Assembly: GCA_944392945.1 (NCBI GenBank) | Contig: CALXYJ010000010.1 | Coordinates: 1-48,494 of the forward strand | Reading direction: 5' to 3' | DNA length: 48,494 nt | From: an uncultured Clostridia bacterium | Lineage (GTDB): Bacteria > Bacillota > Clostridia > TANB77 > CAG-508 | Shown here: one piece after another, positions 9,501 to 17,711 of the stretch | Position numbering within the stretch: the first letter of the stretch is position 1 | Layout of the letters: every line of letters starts with the position of its first letter | Translations under genes and position numbers: made by a program | The notes under the pieces: model-generated | The model's input: the letters and a program-made list of their open reading frames with translations, nothing else | Told to the model about the DNA's origin: nothing | The model's database searches: none

Positions 9501-12500
9501 ATATACTGATGAAGAACAAGTTGTTACATATTATTATGTAAAAAAACAAGTTCCTTTAACAGTACATCATTATATAGAAGGAACAACTGAGCAAGTACCA
9601 TTAAAGAGTGGTGGAACAGCAGAAGATGAAGTAACAATGGGAGAAATTAACACAGATTACACAACAGATCCTTTAACAGAAGAAGAACTAGATCCAAAAT
9701 ATGAAATATCTATAATTCCAGATAATCAAAATGGAAAATATACAGGAGATGGAGTTGTAGTAACATATTATTATAAAGCTAAAAATGTAGAAGTAACAAC
9801 AGAGGTAAGAACACATAAAGAAACAAACTCTATGGGACAAGAAATAGATGTAAAAGGTGGAAGTATATCTGGAGAAGGTCAAAAACCATATGAAACTGTA
9901 GTTTATGGTGATGACTCACAAAAAGAAATTATAATTACACCTGATGATACTTATAGAGTAAAAGAAATTTTAGTAAATGATGAGCCAGTAGAATTTACTG
10001 CTGAAGATAATGGAACAGTAATCTTAAATAAATTTACTGATATGACAGAAAATAAACATGTAGTTGTAGAATTTGAAAAAATTCCTACAAATGTAATAGT
10101 TCATTATTATATAGAGGGAACAAGTGATCAAGTACCATTACAAGATGGCGGAACAGCACAAGATGTAACACAAACAGGTGTTGTTGGTGATATGTATGCA
10201 ACTAAAGAGGCAGAAAATGTTTCTAATAAATATGAGTTGGTAGCAGAGCCAGAAAATAGTAGTGGAATAATGGTAGAAGACACTACAGTTGTAATTTACT
10301 ATTATAGATTAAAAGATACAAGTGTACTTGTACACCACTATATTGATGGAACAGAAACTAATGTACCTTCTAAAAATGGTGGAGTTGTAGAAGATGAAAC
10401 AATTCCTGGAAAAGTAGATGATTCATATGATACAGAAGTTTCTACAGAGATTGCAAATAATTATGAAGTAGTAACAGAAAAATTACCTGCTAATGCAGAT
10501 GGAACAATGACTGTAGAACAAATAGTTGTAACATATTATTATAAATTAAAAGATCCAACTATTGAAAATTCAAGTATTACTAAAGAAAGTACATTGGATA
10601 AAGTAACAGAAAAAGATCAAAGTGTACCATATACTATAAACTATAAAGCAAATGTAGATACATATATTGGTGAAGCAGAAATAATAATTGTAGATACTCT
10701 ACCATATGAAATAGATTTAGATAGTTCTGATATAGCAAGTGGAGAATATGATCCATATTCTAGAACTATTACATGGAGAGAAACAATTAATATAGATACA
10801 TTTAAAGAAGGAAAGAAAGAAATTAATATAAGTAAAAATATTAATTTAGTATATTCTAATTTAGATGTTACAAAAGCAAATGTTTCTAACAGAGTAACTG
10901 GAACAATTAATTTAAAAACACCAGAGAAAACAGACACAGTAGAGGCTACTAAAGATATTCCAACAGAATTTATAACAGAAGTAAAAGCAACAAAGGTATG
11001 GAATGATAATAATGATATAAGAAATATTCGTCCAGATTCTGTAACTTTAATATTATATAAAGATGGAACAGAATATATAAGACATACACTAACAGAAGCA
11101 AATGCTAAACAAGGAGATCCAAATTCTTGGGAATATCCATTTAGCAATTTACCAAAATATAATAATGATGGTAGTGAAATAGTATATACAATAGATGAGG
11201 AAAACTTAAATGATAGATTCTACGAAAAAGAGAATGTAGATCAAGATACTTATACAGTTACTAATATAAGTAAATATGGAAAGGTAATAGTTCATCATTA
11301 CATAATTGATGAAGATGGAACAGAGACAACAACAAGAGTACCTAACAAAGATGGTGGAGAAGTTACTGACGAAACATTAGAAGGAAAGCAAAATACTCCA
11401 TATGAGACAAATCCATCAGATGATATTATGCAAAACTATGAATTAGTAGCAGAAAAATTACCAGCAAATGCAACAGGTAACTTTGCAGAAGAGGATACAG
11501 AAGTAATATATTATTACAAACTAAAAGATCCAACAATAACGAATCAAACAATAAATAAAACAGGTACAGATAGAATAACAGCTGGAAACCAAGAAATAAA
11601 CTATACTATAACATATAGAGCAGAAGTAACAGATTATATTGGAGATGCAGAGGTAACAGTCGTCGATACATTACCATATGCAATTGATGAAGATAAATCA
11701 GATTTAGCAGATGGAACATATAATTCTGATGCAAGAACAATAACATGGAAAGTAAATGTTTCTGATATAAATAGTTACACAAATAATGGATTAGTAGAAG
11801 TAACTAAAGATATTAAAGTAGTATTTACTAATTTGGATATGAATCAAGATAAGATTACAAATAATGTAGCAGGACATATTACATTAAAGACTCCAGAAAA
11901 GACAAGCGATGATGTTACATCAACATTTGATAGTACAATATATAAAGCTATGATAAGTACAGAAAAACTAGTTGATAAAACAGAAGCTGTTGAAGGAGAA
12001 AAATTAATTTATACAATTAGAATAACAAATCAGGGTAACTTAGGAAAAACAGTTACAGTAAAAGATTCTTTACCAGAAGGAGTTACATTTGATACAAATA
12101 CTTTAATTAGAGTAGGAAACGAAGATACATTCTATACAGAGCAAAACTTAATTAATGGTATACCAGTAGAAGTACCAGAGATGGGTAGTGTAGATGTTGT
12201 ATTTGCAGTAACTGTTAATAACCTAGAGAATAATGTATTTAGCAAGGAAATTAAGAACCAAGCAAGTATAGATAATGAACCAACAAATGAGGTTACAACA
12301 AATATTACAAAGCCAAATATATTATCAAGTAAGGAATCAGATCCAGCAAGTGGAGAAAAAGTAAAAGAAGGGGAAGAAATAACATACAGAATAAAAGTAT
12401 GGAATAATGGTACAAGAGAAGGAGAAGCAGTTATAAAAGATACTGTACCAGTAGGAACTACATTTGTAGAAGGAAGTATTAAGGTTGGCGATGAAGCAAA

Positions 12501-15500
12501 ACCAGATATGACATCTAATGAATTAGCACAAGGAATTACTTTAAATATTGGTGCAAGCCAAGAAATAATAGTAGAATTTAAAGTAAAAGTTAACAAATTA
12601 GCAGATGGAACAAATATTAAAAATACAGCTTATATAAATAAGGGTGGACAGGATGAAAAAGTTCCAGAAGAACCAGAACATACATATGTAGAGCCAAAAG
12701 AAGAACAAAGTATTAATAAGAACGGAACTACAAGAATAGAAAGTTTGGATGAAGAGATAACATATAATATAAATTACACAGCCAAAATAACAGATTACGA
12801 GGGAGATGCAGAAGTCGTAATAGTAGATACACTTCCATATGCAATAGATGAAGGTAAATCTGACTTGGCAAATGGAAACTATGATCCAAATACTAATACA
12901 ATTACATGGAGAGAAAATGTAGAAAATATACAAATGACAGAAACAAAAGAAGTTAACTTTAATAAGACAATAAAAGTTGTATATACAGAAATTAATCAAT
13001 CAGTTGTAAGTATTAAGAATGTTGTAACAGGACATATAGAATATAAAACACCAGAAAGAACGAGTGATGAGGTTACAGCAAATCATACAACAACAACAGG
13101 ATTTTTAATAAATATTCCAGTAAGTAAGGTATGGGAAGATGATAGTAATAAGTTAAATCAACGTCCAACAAGAATAGTATTTAAGTTAACAGGAAGTGAC
13201 GGACAAGAATATACAAAAGAATTAGCAAAACCAGGAACATCAGGAACTACAACAACACAGGATGGAGATAATCCAAATAAATGGAACGATATATTCGAGA
13301 ATCTTCCAAAATATGATGCAAACAATAAAGAAATAGTATACACATTAAGTGAAGAAGAGTTTGTAGAAGGAGATTTAAAATACTATGATTCAAATGTTCT
13401 AAATGATACAATTACAAATACAAATAAATATGGAAAAGTAACAGTACATCATTATATTATGAATACTGATGGAACAAAAACACAAATAAAAGTTCCAGAT
13501 GTTGATGGAACAGAGATTCCAGACGAGGTAATAGAAGGTAAAGAAGGAGATTCATACGAAACAGAGCCAGCAGAGAATATAAATGAAAAATATGAATTGG
13601 TGGAAGAAGAATTACCAGAGAACCAAGATGGAACATTAGAAAAATATGATGAAACAAAACCACAAGAAGTAATATATTATTACAGATTAAAACCAACAGA
13701 AGTAATAATACATTATGTGGAAAAAGGTACAAACCAAGTATTATCATCAAATGAACAAATAGAAGGATGTGTAGATGATGAATATAATACAGATACAGAA
13801 CATAAAAAAGAAACAATAACAAAAGATGGAAAAACATATACATTAGTAGAAGACAGTAATAATACAGAAGGAACAATGACAGTTGATCCAATAAATGTAA
13901 CATATTATTATCTACAAAATACAAAAGCAACAGTAAGATATGTGGTAAGAGATCCAGAAACACATGAAATAATAGAAGACTTAGAAGAACCAAGAACAGA
14001 AGAAGGACTAGTAGGAGATGAGTTTGTAACAGTAGAAAAAGCATTCTTAGGATATAAATTAGTAGAAGCACCAGAAAATAAAACAATAAACATGACAAAA
14101 GAAGAACAAACATTAATTTACTACTATGAGCCAGTATATACAGGATTAGTAGAAAACCACATAGATGATAAGACAGGTGCAGTATTAGATACAGAAGTAC
14201 ACGAAGTACAAGTAGGAGATGAATACGACATACCAAGCAAAGAATTTGCAGGATATGATTTAGTAGAAGAAAAACTTCCAGAAAATGCAACAGGAATAAT
14301 GGGAGAAGAATTAGTAACAGTAAATTACTATTACATAAAGAAAGCAGAATTGGAAGTAAACTATGTAGATATCTTAACAAAAGAGCCTTTAGCAGAACAA
14401 ATTGTGGATAAAACAAAACATGAAGGAGATTCATACACAACTGAGCAGAAAACATTTGAAGGATATGACTTTGTAGAAGTTGAAGGTGAACCACAAGGAA
14501 CATTAGAAGTTGAAGTGGATGAAGAAGGAAACATAGTAAATAATAAAACGGCCGTTACATACTATTATGCAAAAAAGGCAGTAGTAGAAGAACATCATAT
14601 AGATATCCTAACAGGAAAAGAACTAGAAAAAGCAACAATACATAATGGACATGTAGGAGATGAATATGATATACCATCAAAAGAATTCTTAAGTTATGAA
14701 TTAGTAACAGAAGATGAAGATGGAAAGAATATGTTACCAAATAATAGCAAAGGAAAAATGACAGATAAAAAACAAGTAGTAACATATTATTACAGACAAC
14801 CAGCAAAAGTAATAGTACACTATGTAGATAGAACAACTGGAAAAGAATTAGAAGAGCCAAATAGTGAAACAGGAGAGCTTCAAAATAGTCAAGTAGTAAT
14901 AAATGGATATAAAGAAGATGAATATCAAACAACAGCGAAAGAATTTGAGTATTATACATTAGTAGAAAGTCCAGCAGAAGAACAAGGAACAATGAAAGTA
15001 GAAATAACAAAGGACGAACAAGGAAACGATATCGTTAACAATACAATAGAATTAACATATTACTATGAACCAAAACCATTTAACATAGGGGTAGAAAAAG
15101 AGATAACAGGAATAATAGTAAATGGAGAAAGAAGAGAAGCAACAAATGGGGATCTAGAGAGAATAGAAATCTATAGAAAGAATACAGAAGATACAAGTGT
15201 ACAAATAGAATACAAGATAAAAGTAATAAACAATGGAGAAGTAGACGGAAGAGCAACAATAGAAGAAGAAATACCAGAAGGAATGAAACTAGCAAATAAT
15301 GATGGAACATGGGAAGAAGCAGATGGAACATTAAGAAAAATAATACCAGAGATAAAAGCAGGAGAGACAAAAGAATATACAGTATTATTAAACTGGGAAA
15401 CATCTGGAGAAAACATGGGAGAGAAGACTAACAAAGTAAGTATAGTAGGAACAGAGAATGTACCAGGATTTAAAGAAAATAATGAAGAAGATAACACAGA

Positions 15501-15648
15501 TACAGCAACAGCAATAATAACAGTAGAAACAGGAGAATTCCCAACAGCATTATTAATAGTATTAATAGCAATGGTAGGATTAGAAACAGTAACATTAAGT
15601 TATGCAGGAATCCTAACAAAAAAACAAAAGAGAAAAAATAATAAGTAA
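3505..15648 (+). CDS. giant multidomain surface adhesin-like protein (4047 residues)
   Basis: ATG follows CGGGAGG. A hydrophobic segment lies near residues 9-32. Next comes an N-terminal region opening with VQFDAFF and a calcium-loop-like DLDGDG, and an IPFEGNK domain (about 788-945). Four SpaA/Cna-B domains (about 948-1410) carry the usual Lys and late Glu of isopeptide domains. A repetitive beta-propeller-like stretch (about 1418-1829) has DGGYVVVGNY-type blades. Two GGSISGE repeat domains (about 1850, 2095) are mixed with about twelve MucBP-like units (VHHYI...VTYYY, about 1942-3860). Between these are DUF11-like modules and two VWxD Cna-B domains (about 2490, 3202). The last module leads to a membrane helix (about 4015-4035) and a basic tail. 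MucBP and Cna-B suggest mucin or glycan adhesion on a rigid stalk. There is no LPXTG; VETGEFPT precedes the helix. Confidence 0.85.
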   Translation: MKPRTMREITLLMGILAAITAVVTLLSLFITSKNEKTAYMADPEIQRSMEYEQVKEGDEKIDNTDYVQFDAFFLRDLDGDGYAEQVRGTCREIKSSDTLYMNVNVLTNGTLTNGKITIKSQNINLSTALVEDNVIKKNYISDNTTEIELKDMTNGTQKLIYGTVKASNFGSDTNKYSQINSIEFTGTHIADDGTPTEIKKTVNFQVDWHSTPQTEIYKYSGTQDIGRVVDETAQEVKLQFYIISKETVKDIQLESADIEGVLPEINGYKATGITSTSSDIEIDFDQESGKFTATKKAVVNDYGMITKPVSDYTTFDFVVTYPYEVYDTIDGNSILLQLPVKVYYDGFSNPNEEFQNPSRSNIVERTINFLWRISEGDVANTDTDVTIGKWRQYDKNYVVSKEAPVSIYNKVTDETEDLYEVRWYAYTGSQGVIDSFQLKETDSNYSDVFMSNDAQKTYPMSDFTNNVGIYFTNADNMLEDDGYINVINDETDEIIHTFTKEEWNNYNSTSPYMYDTPVKHIRVETSKTKANSILYVNNIKEIDDNALTEKFSREEFDTLGQINTYLTGNMKLVGSQEYTHIEDEIGVAIYEEPVSVAEITVRSDTMGTQSTEDGITITISTKNDYYNMRGWTNGRFLVELPEEFLDLTINDVTISNPDVNILAYEIIEKDGKKFIRVETENETEATYDIVINVDLTADPRTLTEEKTATLYAYNEYCDNYKNRAEDIYDVDGDENTEENVNCTKDAVYLVAPSSLITNQQATNYNSANETAVAPQIASIDKTEVNTATVNVNITNNYSGTISEIKILGKIPFEGNKYSINGTDLGSMYTAQMLDGGITVPEDLKDKVVVYYSENENPTTDLSDTSNGWTTTPDFTKVKSYLIDLQDYVLGVRENEVFTYQIKIPETVSYNDVAYSAHAVYFCLDTEQGKFRTQTETTKLGFRIERKYHLNMQKVKENTEVPVQGATFSVTEEGENETKIGTTNNSGTFTIENLYVDKVYTLKEIRTPGSYEANDAEVKFKVVVDEDNNLKLEFISGEENLKNYGITQATTDTRGVINFKVENTPKYKIILTKKDQTDSSPLAGIKFKLEGEGLGTGIVATTGTDGTLTLTGLLQNTEYTLTETEADGYYVNETPVKFKVVNNGGNLSFVVTSGSFTSNSQVVTGTGISGLEAQDTVTAELTNEKIPTYEISVKKFAKDEEQTLKGAQYRITGEGIDEDGETYTTDESGILTIPGLYEYVEGKNITGVYTLEEITPPEGYALDSKQLQFRVQRNEEGNLELSVLGENFLRNSSVDGNTVNLELEDEPLFKIIKLDATTNLPVKNAKFIIKEIDEEYTELGFAEDINGNVIGTLTPVEGMEGELPVVSTDENGEISYGLRTGLYKAIEVEAPLGYELPENPEDRTYYFGIGESKAQETVFGTSFNSSVSGDLWNKVDSVETTSDNGFVTAGLFTKEADLNNDGISDLKGTDSYDFSGYIAKYNKSGELEFANSIFTTDGEVKIHKVIPTNDGGYVVVGNYNGTDLQVGEISTGLTNNTNITNAIIIKFGSSGNYEWSKEVALADTDYDATAVTQNLQGNIVVGITTGTDPIIMEYSNVDGSYVARATISGNLEISDMDGSNSQEVIIVSETLTDTTTGRIDFYSNGSVSGGMALDFNANAVARLDNGKAIIVGNYTGTSQNVASKGNYDGIIVEYDTNSKTITSSKFLRGTLDDIVTSVAKTADGGYLVGGYTYSTTVDFNQDETTYEIPSISGNSDGYIIKYDSEGNQEWYKQVSGDNLDEVNAVTERDDNEFVAVGYFNSTVVKGDKSDESGISLSKYTDGFIFNFGEIVTAPEVPESSEIVVKNNLKKFEITTDVDEENGVKGGSISGEDEAPYEEVEYGKDSQKVIVITPDPGYKVVKITINGEDYAFTPEEDGRVIIPQFTDMDTNKHIVVSFSNTASSVLVHHYIDGTETSVAPDEHLAGVIGDNYTTAPHMDLDEYELKQVDGEYVIPDNASGTYTDEEQVVTYYYVKKQVPLTVHHYIEGTTEQVPLKSGGTAEDEVTMGEINTDYTTDPLTEEELDPKYEISIIPDNQNGKYTGDGVVVTYYYKAKNVEVTTEVRTHKETNSMGQEIDVKGGSISGEGQKPYETVVYGDDSQKEIIITPDDTYRVKEILVNDEPVEFTAEDNGTVILNKFTDMTENKHVVVEFEKIPTNVIVHYYIEGTSDQVPLQDGGTAQDVTQTGVVGDMYATKEAENVSNKYELVAEPENSSGIMVEDTTVVIYYYRLKDTSVLVHHYIDGTETNVPSKNGGVVEDETIPGKVDDSYDTEVSTEIANNYEVVTEKLPANADGTMTVEQIVVTYYYKLKDPTIENSSITKESTLDKVTEKDQSVPYTINYKANVDTYIGEAEIIIVDTLPYEIDLDSSDIASGEYDPYSRTITWRETINIDTFKEGKKEINISKNINLVYSNLDVTKANVSNRVTGTINLKTPEKTDTVEATKDIPTEFITEVKATKVWNDNNDIRNIRPDSVTLILYKDGTEYIRHTLTEANAKQGDPNSWEYPFSNLPKYNNDGSEIVYTIDEENLNDRFYEKENVDQDTYTVTNISKYGKVIVHHYIIDEDGTETTTRVPNKDGGEVTDETLEGKQNTPYETNPSDDIMQNYELVAEKLPANATGNFAEEDTEVIYYYKLKDPTITNQTINKTGTDRITAGNQEINYTITYRAEVTDYIGDAEVTVVDTLPYAIDEDKSDLADGTYNSDARTITWKVNVSDINSYTNNGLVEVTKDIKVVFTNLDMNQDKITNNVAGHITLKTPEKTSDDVTSTFDSTIYKAMISTEKLVDKTEAVEGEKLIYTIRITNQGNLGKTVTVKDSLPEGVTFDTNTLIRVGNEDTFYTEQNLINGIPVEVPEMGSVDVVFAVTVNNLENNVFSKEIKNQASIDNEPTNEVTTNITKPNILSSKESDPASGEKVKEGEEITYRIKVWNNGTREGEAVIKDTVPVGTTFVEGSIKVGDEAKPDMTSNELAQGITLNIGASQEIIVEFKVKVNKLADGTNIKNTAYINKGGQDEKVPEEPEHTYVEPKEEQSINKNGTTRIESLDEEITYNINYTAKITDYEGDAEVVIVDTLPYAIDEGKSDLANGNYDPNTNTITWRENVENIQMTETKEVNFNKTIKVVYTEINQSVVSIKNVVTGHIEYKTPERTSDEVTANHTTTTGFLINIPVSKVWEDDSNKLNQRPTRIVFKLTGSDGQEYTKELAKPGTSGTTTTQDGDNPNKWNDIFENLPKYDANNKEIVYTLSEEEFVEGDLKYYDSNVLNDTITNTNKYGKVTVHHYIMNTDGTKTQIKVPDVDGTEIPDEVIEGKEGDSYETEPAENINEKYELVEEELPENQDGTLEKYDETKPQEVIYYYRLKPTEVIIHYVEKGTNQVLSSNEQIEGCVDDEYNTDTEHKKETITKDGKTYTLVEDSNNTEGTMTVDPINVTYYYLQNTKATVRYVVRDPETHEIIEDLEEPRTEEGLVGDEFVTVEKAFLGYKLVEAPENKTINMTKEEQTLIYYYEPVYTGLVENHIDDKTGAVLDTEVHEVQVGDEYDIPSKEFAGYDLVEEKLPENATGIMGEELVTVNYYYIKKAELEVNYVDILTKEPLAEQIVDKTKHEGDSYTTEQKTFEGYDFVEVEGEPQGTLEVEVDEEGNIVNNKTAVTYYYAKKAVVEEHHIDILTGKELEKATIHNGHVGDEYDIPSKEFLSYELVTEDEDGKNMLPNNSKGKMTDKKQVVTYYYRQPAKVIVHYVDRTTGKELEEPNSETGELQNSQVVINGYKEDEYQTTAKEFEYYTLVESPAEEQGTMKVEITKDEQGNDIVNNTIELTYYYEPKPFNIGVEKEITGIIVNGERREATNGDLERIEIYRKNTEDTSVQIEYKIKVINNGEVDGRATIEEEIPEGMKLANNDGTWEEADGTLRKIIPEIKAGETKEYTVLLNWETSGENMGEKTNKVSIVGTENVPGFKENNEEDNTDTATAIITVETGEFPTALLIVLIAMVGLETVTLSYAGILTKKQKRKNNK

Positions 15649-15659
15649 ATAAGCAAAAT

Positions 15660-15705
15660 ATAAGCCACTTCCCAATATTTAATTGGTAAGTGGCTTATAT
15701 AAAAA
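15660..15705. terminator. terminator of the giant gene
   Basis: Stem TAAGCCACTT/AAGTGGCTTA (about 15661-15698) is followed on the + strand by TATAAAAAAATT and on the other strand by a T-rich stretch. It lies 12 bases after the stop codon and between convergent genes. Confidence 0.7.
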
Positions 15706-15707
15706 AA

Positions 15708-15749
15708 TTATAACTGTGGTATACATTTTGGCCACAGTTAATTTTTATA
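15708..15749 (-). terminator. terminator of lemA
   Basis: Stem TAACTGTGG/CCACAGTTA with T-rich flanks on both strands (ATTTTTAT on + and AATTTTTTTAT on -). It lies 17 bases beyond the lemA stop and probably works for lemA, perhaps in both directions. Confidence 0.7.
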
Positions 15750-15765
15750 TTGAGTATTATAGCTA

Positions 15766-16320
15766 TTATTTTGAAAAATCAATTTTTACATTTTGTTTTT
15801 CTTTTTCATCTTCTATTTCGAACAATTCGCTTGGTTCAAATTTAAATATTTTTGCAATTAAATTTGAAGGGAACATTTCTATTTTAGTGTTATACATTGT
15901 AACTGTATCATTATAGAATTGTCTTGAATAAGCTATTTTGTTTTCTGTATTTGTTAATTCTTCTTGTAATTGTATAAAAGATTGATTAGCCTTTAACTCT
16001 GGATAATTTTCAGAAACAGCCATAATTGTTTTTAAAGCTTCTGTTAATTGGCTAGAAATATCAGCTTTTTCAGCAACAGTTGTAGAAGATGCCCAAGCTG
16101 TTCTTAATTCAGCAATTTTAGAAAATGTTTCACTTTCATGACTCATATATCCTTTAACAGTTTCCTGCAAATTAGGGATTAAATCAAATCTTCTTTTTAA
16201 TTGTACATCAATTTGACTCCAAGCATTTTGAACTCTTTGACGTAAACTTACTAAATTATTATAAATTGCTACAACTATAATACATATAACGACGATAACT
16301 ATTAATGCAATGATCATCAT
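15766..16320 (-). CDS. lemA: LemA family protein
   Basis: The start chosen is the ATG at 16320, because AAGGAGG lies six bases before it; the open frame extends further upstream but without a ribosome site. The 184-residue product has one N-terminal membrane helix (MMIIALIVIVVICIIVVAIY) and then the conserved LemA coiled-coil region. That region has NNLVSLRQRVQNAWSQIDVQ, RRFDLIPNL, VKGYM and AYSRQFYNDTV. The C-terminus has the family's FPSNLIAKIFKF. LemA proteins are small membrane proteins of uncertain function, sometimes linked to membrane stress or peptidases. It stands alone here and is convergent with the giant gene, so the context gives no partner. Confidence 0.92.
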   Translation of the reverse strand: MMIIALIVIVVICIIVVAIYNNLVSLRQRVQNAWSQIDVQLKRRFDLIPNLQETVKGYMSHESETFSKIAELRTAWASSTTVAEKADISSQLTEALKTIMAVSENYPELKANQSFIQLQEELTNTENKIAYSRQFYNDTVTMYNTKIEMFPSNLIAKIFKFEPSELFEIEDEKEKQNVKIDFSK

Positions 16321-16357
16321 ACATCTCCTCCTTGAACCTATTTTAGCATAAGTTAAT

Positions 16358-16363
16358 ATTATA
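16358..16363 (-). promoter_or_regulatory. -10 element of lemA
   Basis: The reverse strand reads TATAAT here, about 27 bases before the ribosome site of lemA. No good -35 hexamer is present 17 bases upstream, where the sequence is T-rich. Confidence 0.35.
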
Positions 16364-16501
16364 TACAATACAATTAAAAAAACTATAAAAAAATTAAAAT
16401 TTTATCTATTCTTTGATATAAGCAAGGTTAAGAGTAATAAAAAAATAAGCTTGTTCATATAATAGTAGTAATAAAGCAAGATCTGGAAAAGGTAGTAAAA
16501 T

Positions 16502-16530
16502 TTGACATATAAAAAAATATATTGTATAAT
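16502..16530 (+). promoter_or_regulatory. consensus housekeeping promoter of the G5/3D gene
   Basis: TTGACA (16502-16507) and TATAAT (16525-16530) are both perfect and separated by 17 bases. This matches the vegetative sigma factor consensus. The leader to the ribosome site at 16583 is about 45 bases. Confidence 0.88.
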
Positions 16531-16594
16531 AAAACTTGCTTATGGCAATAACCGTTTGGATAGAATGGTATTGCACTGCATAGAGGAGGAAGTT

Positions 16595-17578
16595 ATGTTA
16601 AAAAATAATGATGATGAAAAAGCATCAATATCGGTAAAAAGAATACTTGGTATTTGTTTGATTTTTTTATTCATTTCAGGAATTTGTGTATTTGCAGCAA
16701 ATAAACAAGTAAAAAATGTTAAAATTACACTTGCAAATGGTTGTGAAATGAATATAGTAACATCAAAAACAAAAGTAGCAGATATATTAGATGAAAAACA
16801 TATTATATTATTACCAGAAGAAAAAGTAACTCCAGATGAAGATACAAATATCGGAGCTAACGGAGAAATCATTATAACAGAAAAGTCAGCTCAAGAAGAA
16901 GTATCAGAATTAATTGCACAAGATACAAATGAAGCAAATAGTGAAGAAAATAAAATAGAATTAAATATGGATACTATATCACAAGCATATAGTCCAATAA
17001 CAGAAAAAATATTAGTAGAAGTTCAAACAATTCCTTTTGAGACAGTTACAAAAAATGTAGCAAATGGATCAACCAATACTACAGATAAAGTTTTACAAGA
17101 AGGAAAAGAAGGAAAGAAAGAAGTAACATACAAAGTTAAATATCAAAACGATGCAGAAATAGAAAGAACAGAAATAAGCTCAGTTGTAATAGAAGAACCA
17201 GTAGATAAAATTGTTCAAGTAAGAGCAGTAACAAACAGATCAACAAGAACAACAACTACAGCTAGTACACCAGTAACAACTTCAGAAAGTGGTATCTCTT
17301 TAGGAACATATAAAATAACTGCATATTGTGGTTGCGCAAAATGTTGTGGTAAATCTACAGGTAGAACAGCATCAGGAGCATATGCAAGAGCTAATCATAC
17401 AATTGCAGCTCCAGGAAATTTTGCATTTGGAACAAAATTAAAAATTAATGGAGTTGTATACACTGTAGAAGATAGAGGTGGAGCTATAAACGGTAAAAAA
17501 ATAGACGTTTATTTTAGTTCTCATAGTGCAGCTATTGCTTTTGGTGTAAAATATGCAAATGTAGAATTATTAAATTAA
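16595..17578 (+). CDS. DUF348-G5-3D domain cell-wall protein (YabE-like)
   Basis: ATG at 16595 follows GAGGAGGA. An upstream extension of the frame overlaps the promoter and is not coding. The 327-residue product has a membrane segment (about 17-35) and a DUF348 domain (about 39-97, VKNVKITLANG). A G5 domain (about 134-210) has ILVEVQTIPFETVTK. The C-terminal 3D domain (about 236-327) has ITAYCGCAKCCG, TASG, GTKLKINGVVYTVEDRGG and KKIDVYF, including the conserved Asp residues. YabE and Rpf-like relatives act on peptidoglycan as probable lytic transglycosylases at the cell surface. The CGCAKCC cysteines are common in clostridial 3D domains. Enzyme activity is inferred from the family. Confidence 0.85.
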   Translation: MLKNNDDEKASISVKRILGICLIFLFISGICVFAANKQVKNVKITLANGCEMNIVTSKTKVADILDEKHIILLPEEKVTPDEDTNIGANGEIIITEKSAQEEVSELIAQDTNEANSEENKIELNMDTISQAYSPITEKILVEVQTIPFETVTKNVANGSTNTTDKVLQEGKEGKKEVTYKVKYQNDAEIERTEISSVVIEEPVDKIVQVRAVTNRSTRTTTTASTPVTTSESGISLGTYKITAYCGCAKCCGKSTGRTASGAYARANHTIAAPGNFAFGTKLKINGVVYTVEDRGGAINGKKIDVYFSSHSAAIAFGVKYANVELLN

Positions 17579-17585
17579 TTAAAAT

Positions 17586-17610
17586 AGGAGGTAGTAATAC
17601 CTCCTTTTAT
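17586..17610 (+). terminator. terminator of the G5/3D gene
   Basis: Stem AGGAGGTA/TACCTCCT with a short loop and a trailing TTTTAT, seven bases after the stop codon. Confidence 0.7.
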
Positions 17611-17660
17611 AGTATATTAAGAGGTTCCTTTAAAAGGAAAAATGATTTTAATTTATAAAA

Positions 17661-17689
17661 TGAACTTTAAGGAACGTCCCTAAAGTTCA
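17661..17689. repeat. dispersed 29-bp palindromic repeat, copy 1
   Basis: This imperfect palindrome pairs TGAACTTTA with TAAAGTTCA around AGGAACGTCCC. The reverse complement of 27582-27610 matches it at 28 of 29 positions, so the same element occurs twice in opposite orientation about 10 kb apart. It looks like a short REP-type element. No role is evident. Confidence 0.75.
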
Positions 17690-17711
17690 AATTTGGATAA
17701 AGGAGATTATT

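Noticed and set aside
13457..15497. Long reverse-strand open frames (up to 348 codons) opposite the end of the giant gene
   Set aside because: Leu-rich nonsense proteins caused by the A-rich codon bias (GAA, ACA, GTA, ATA) of the forward gene. No ribosome sites, and the forward frame carries clear domains.
15683..15916. 77-codon forward frame overlapping the end of lemA
   Set aside because: It lies opposite a conserved LemA coding region and has no ribosome site.
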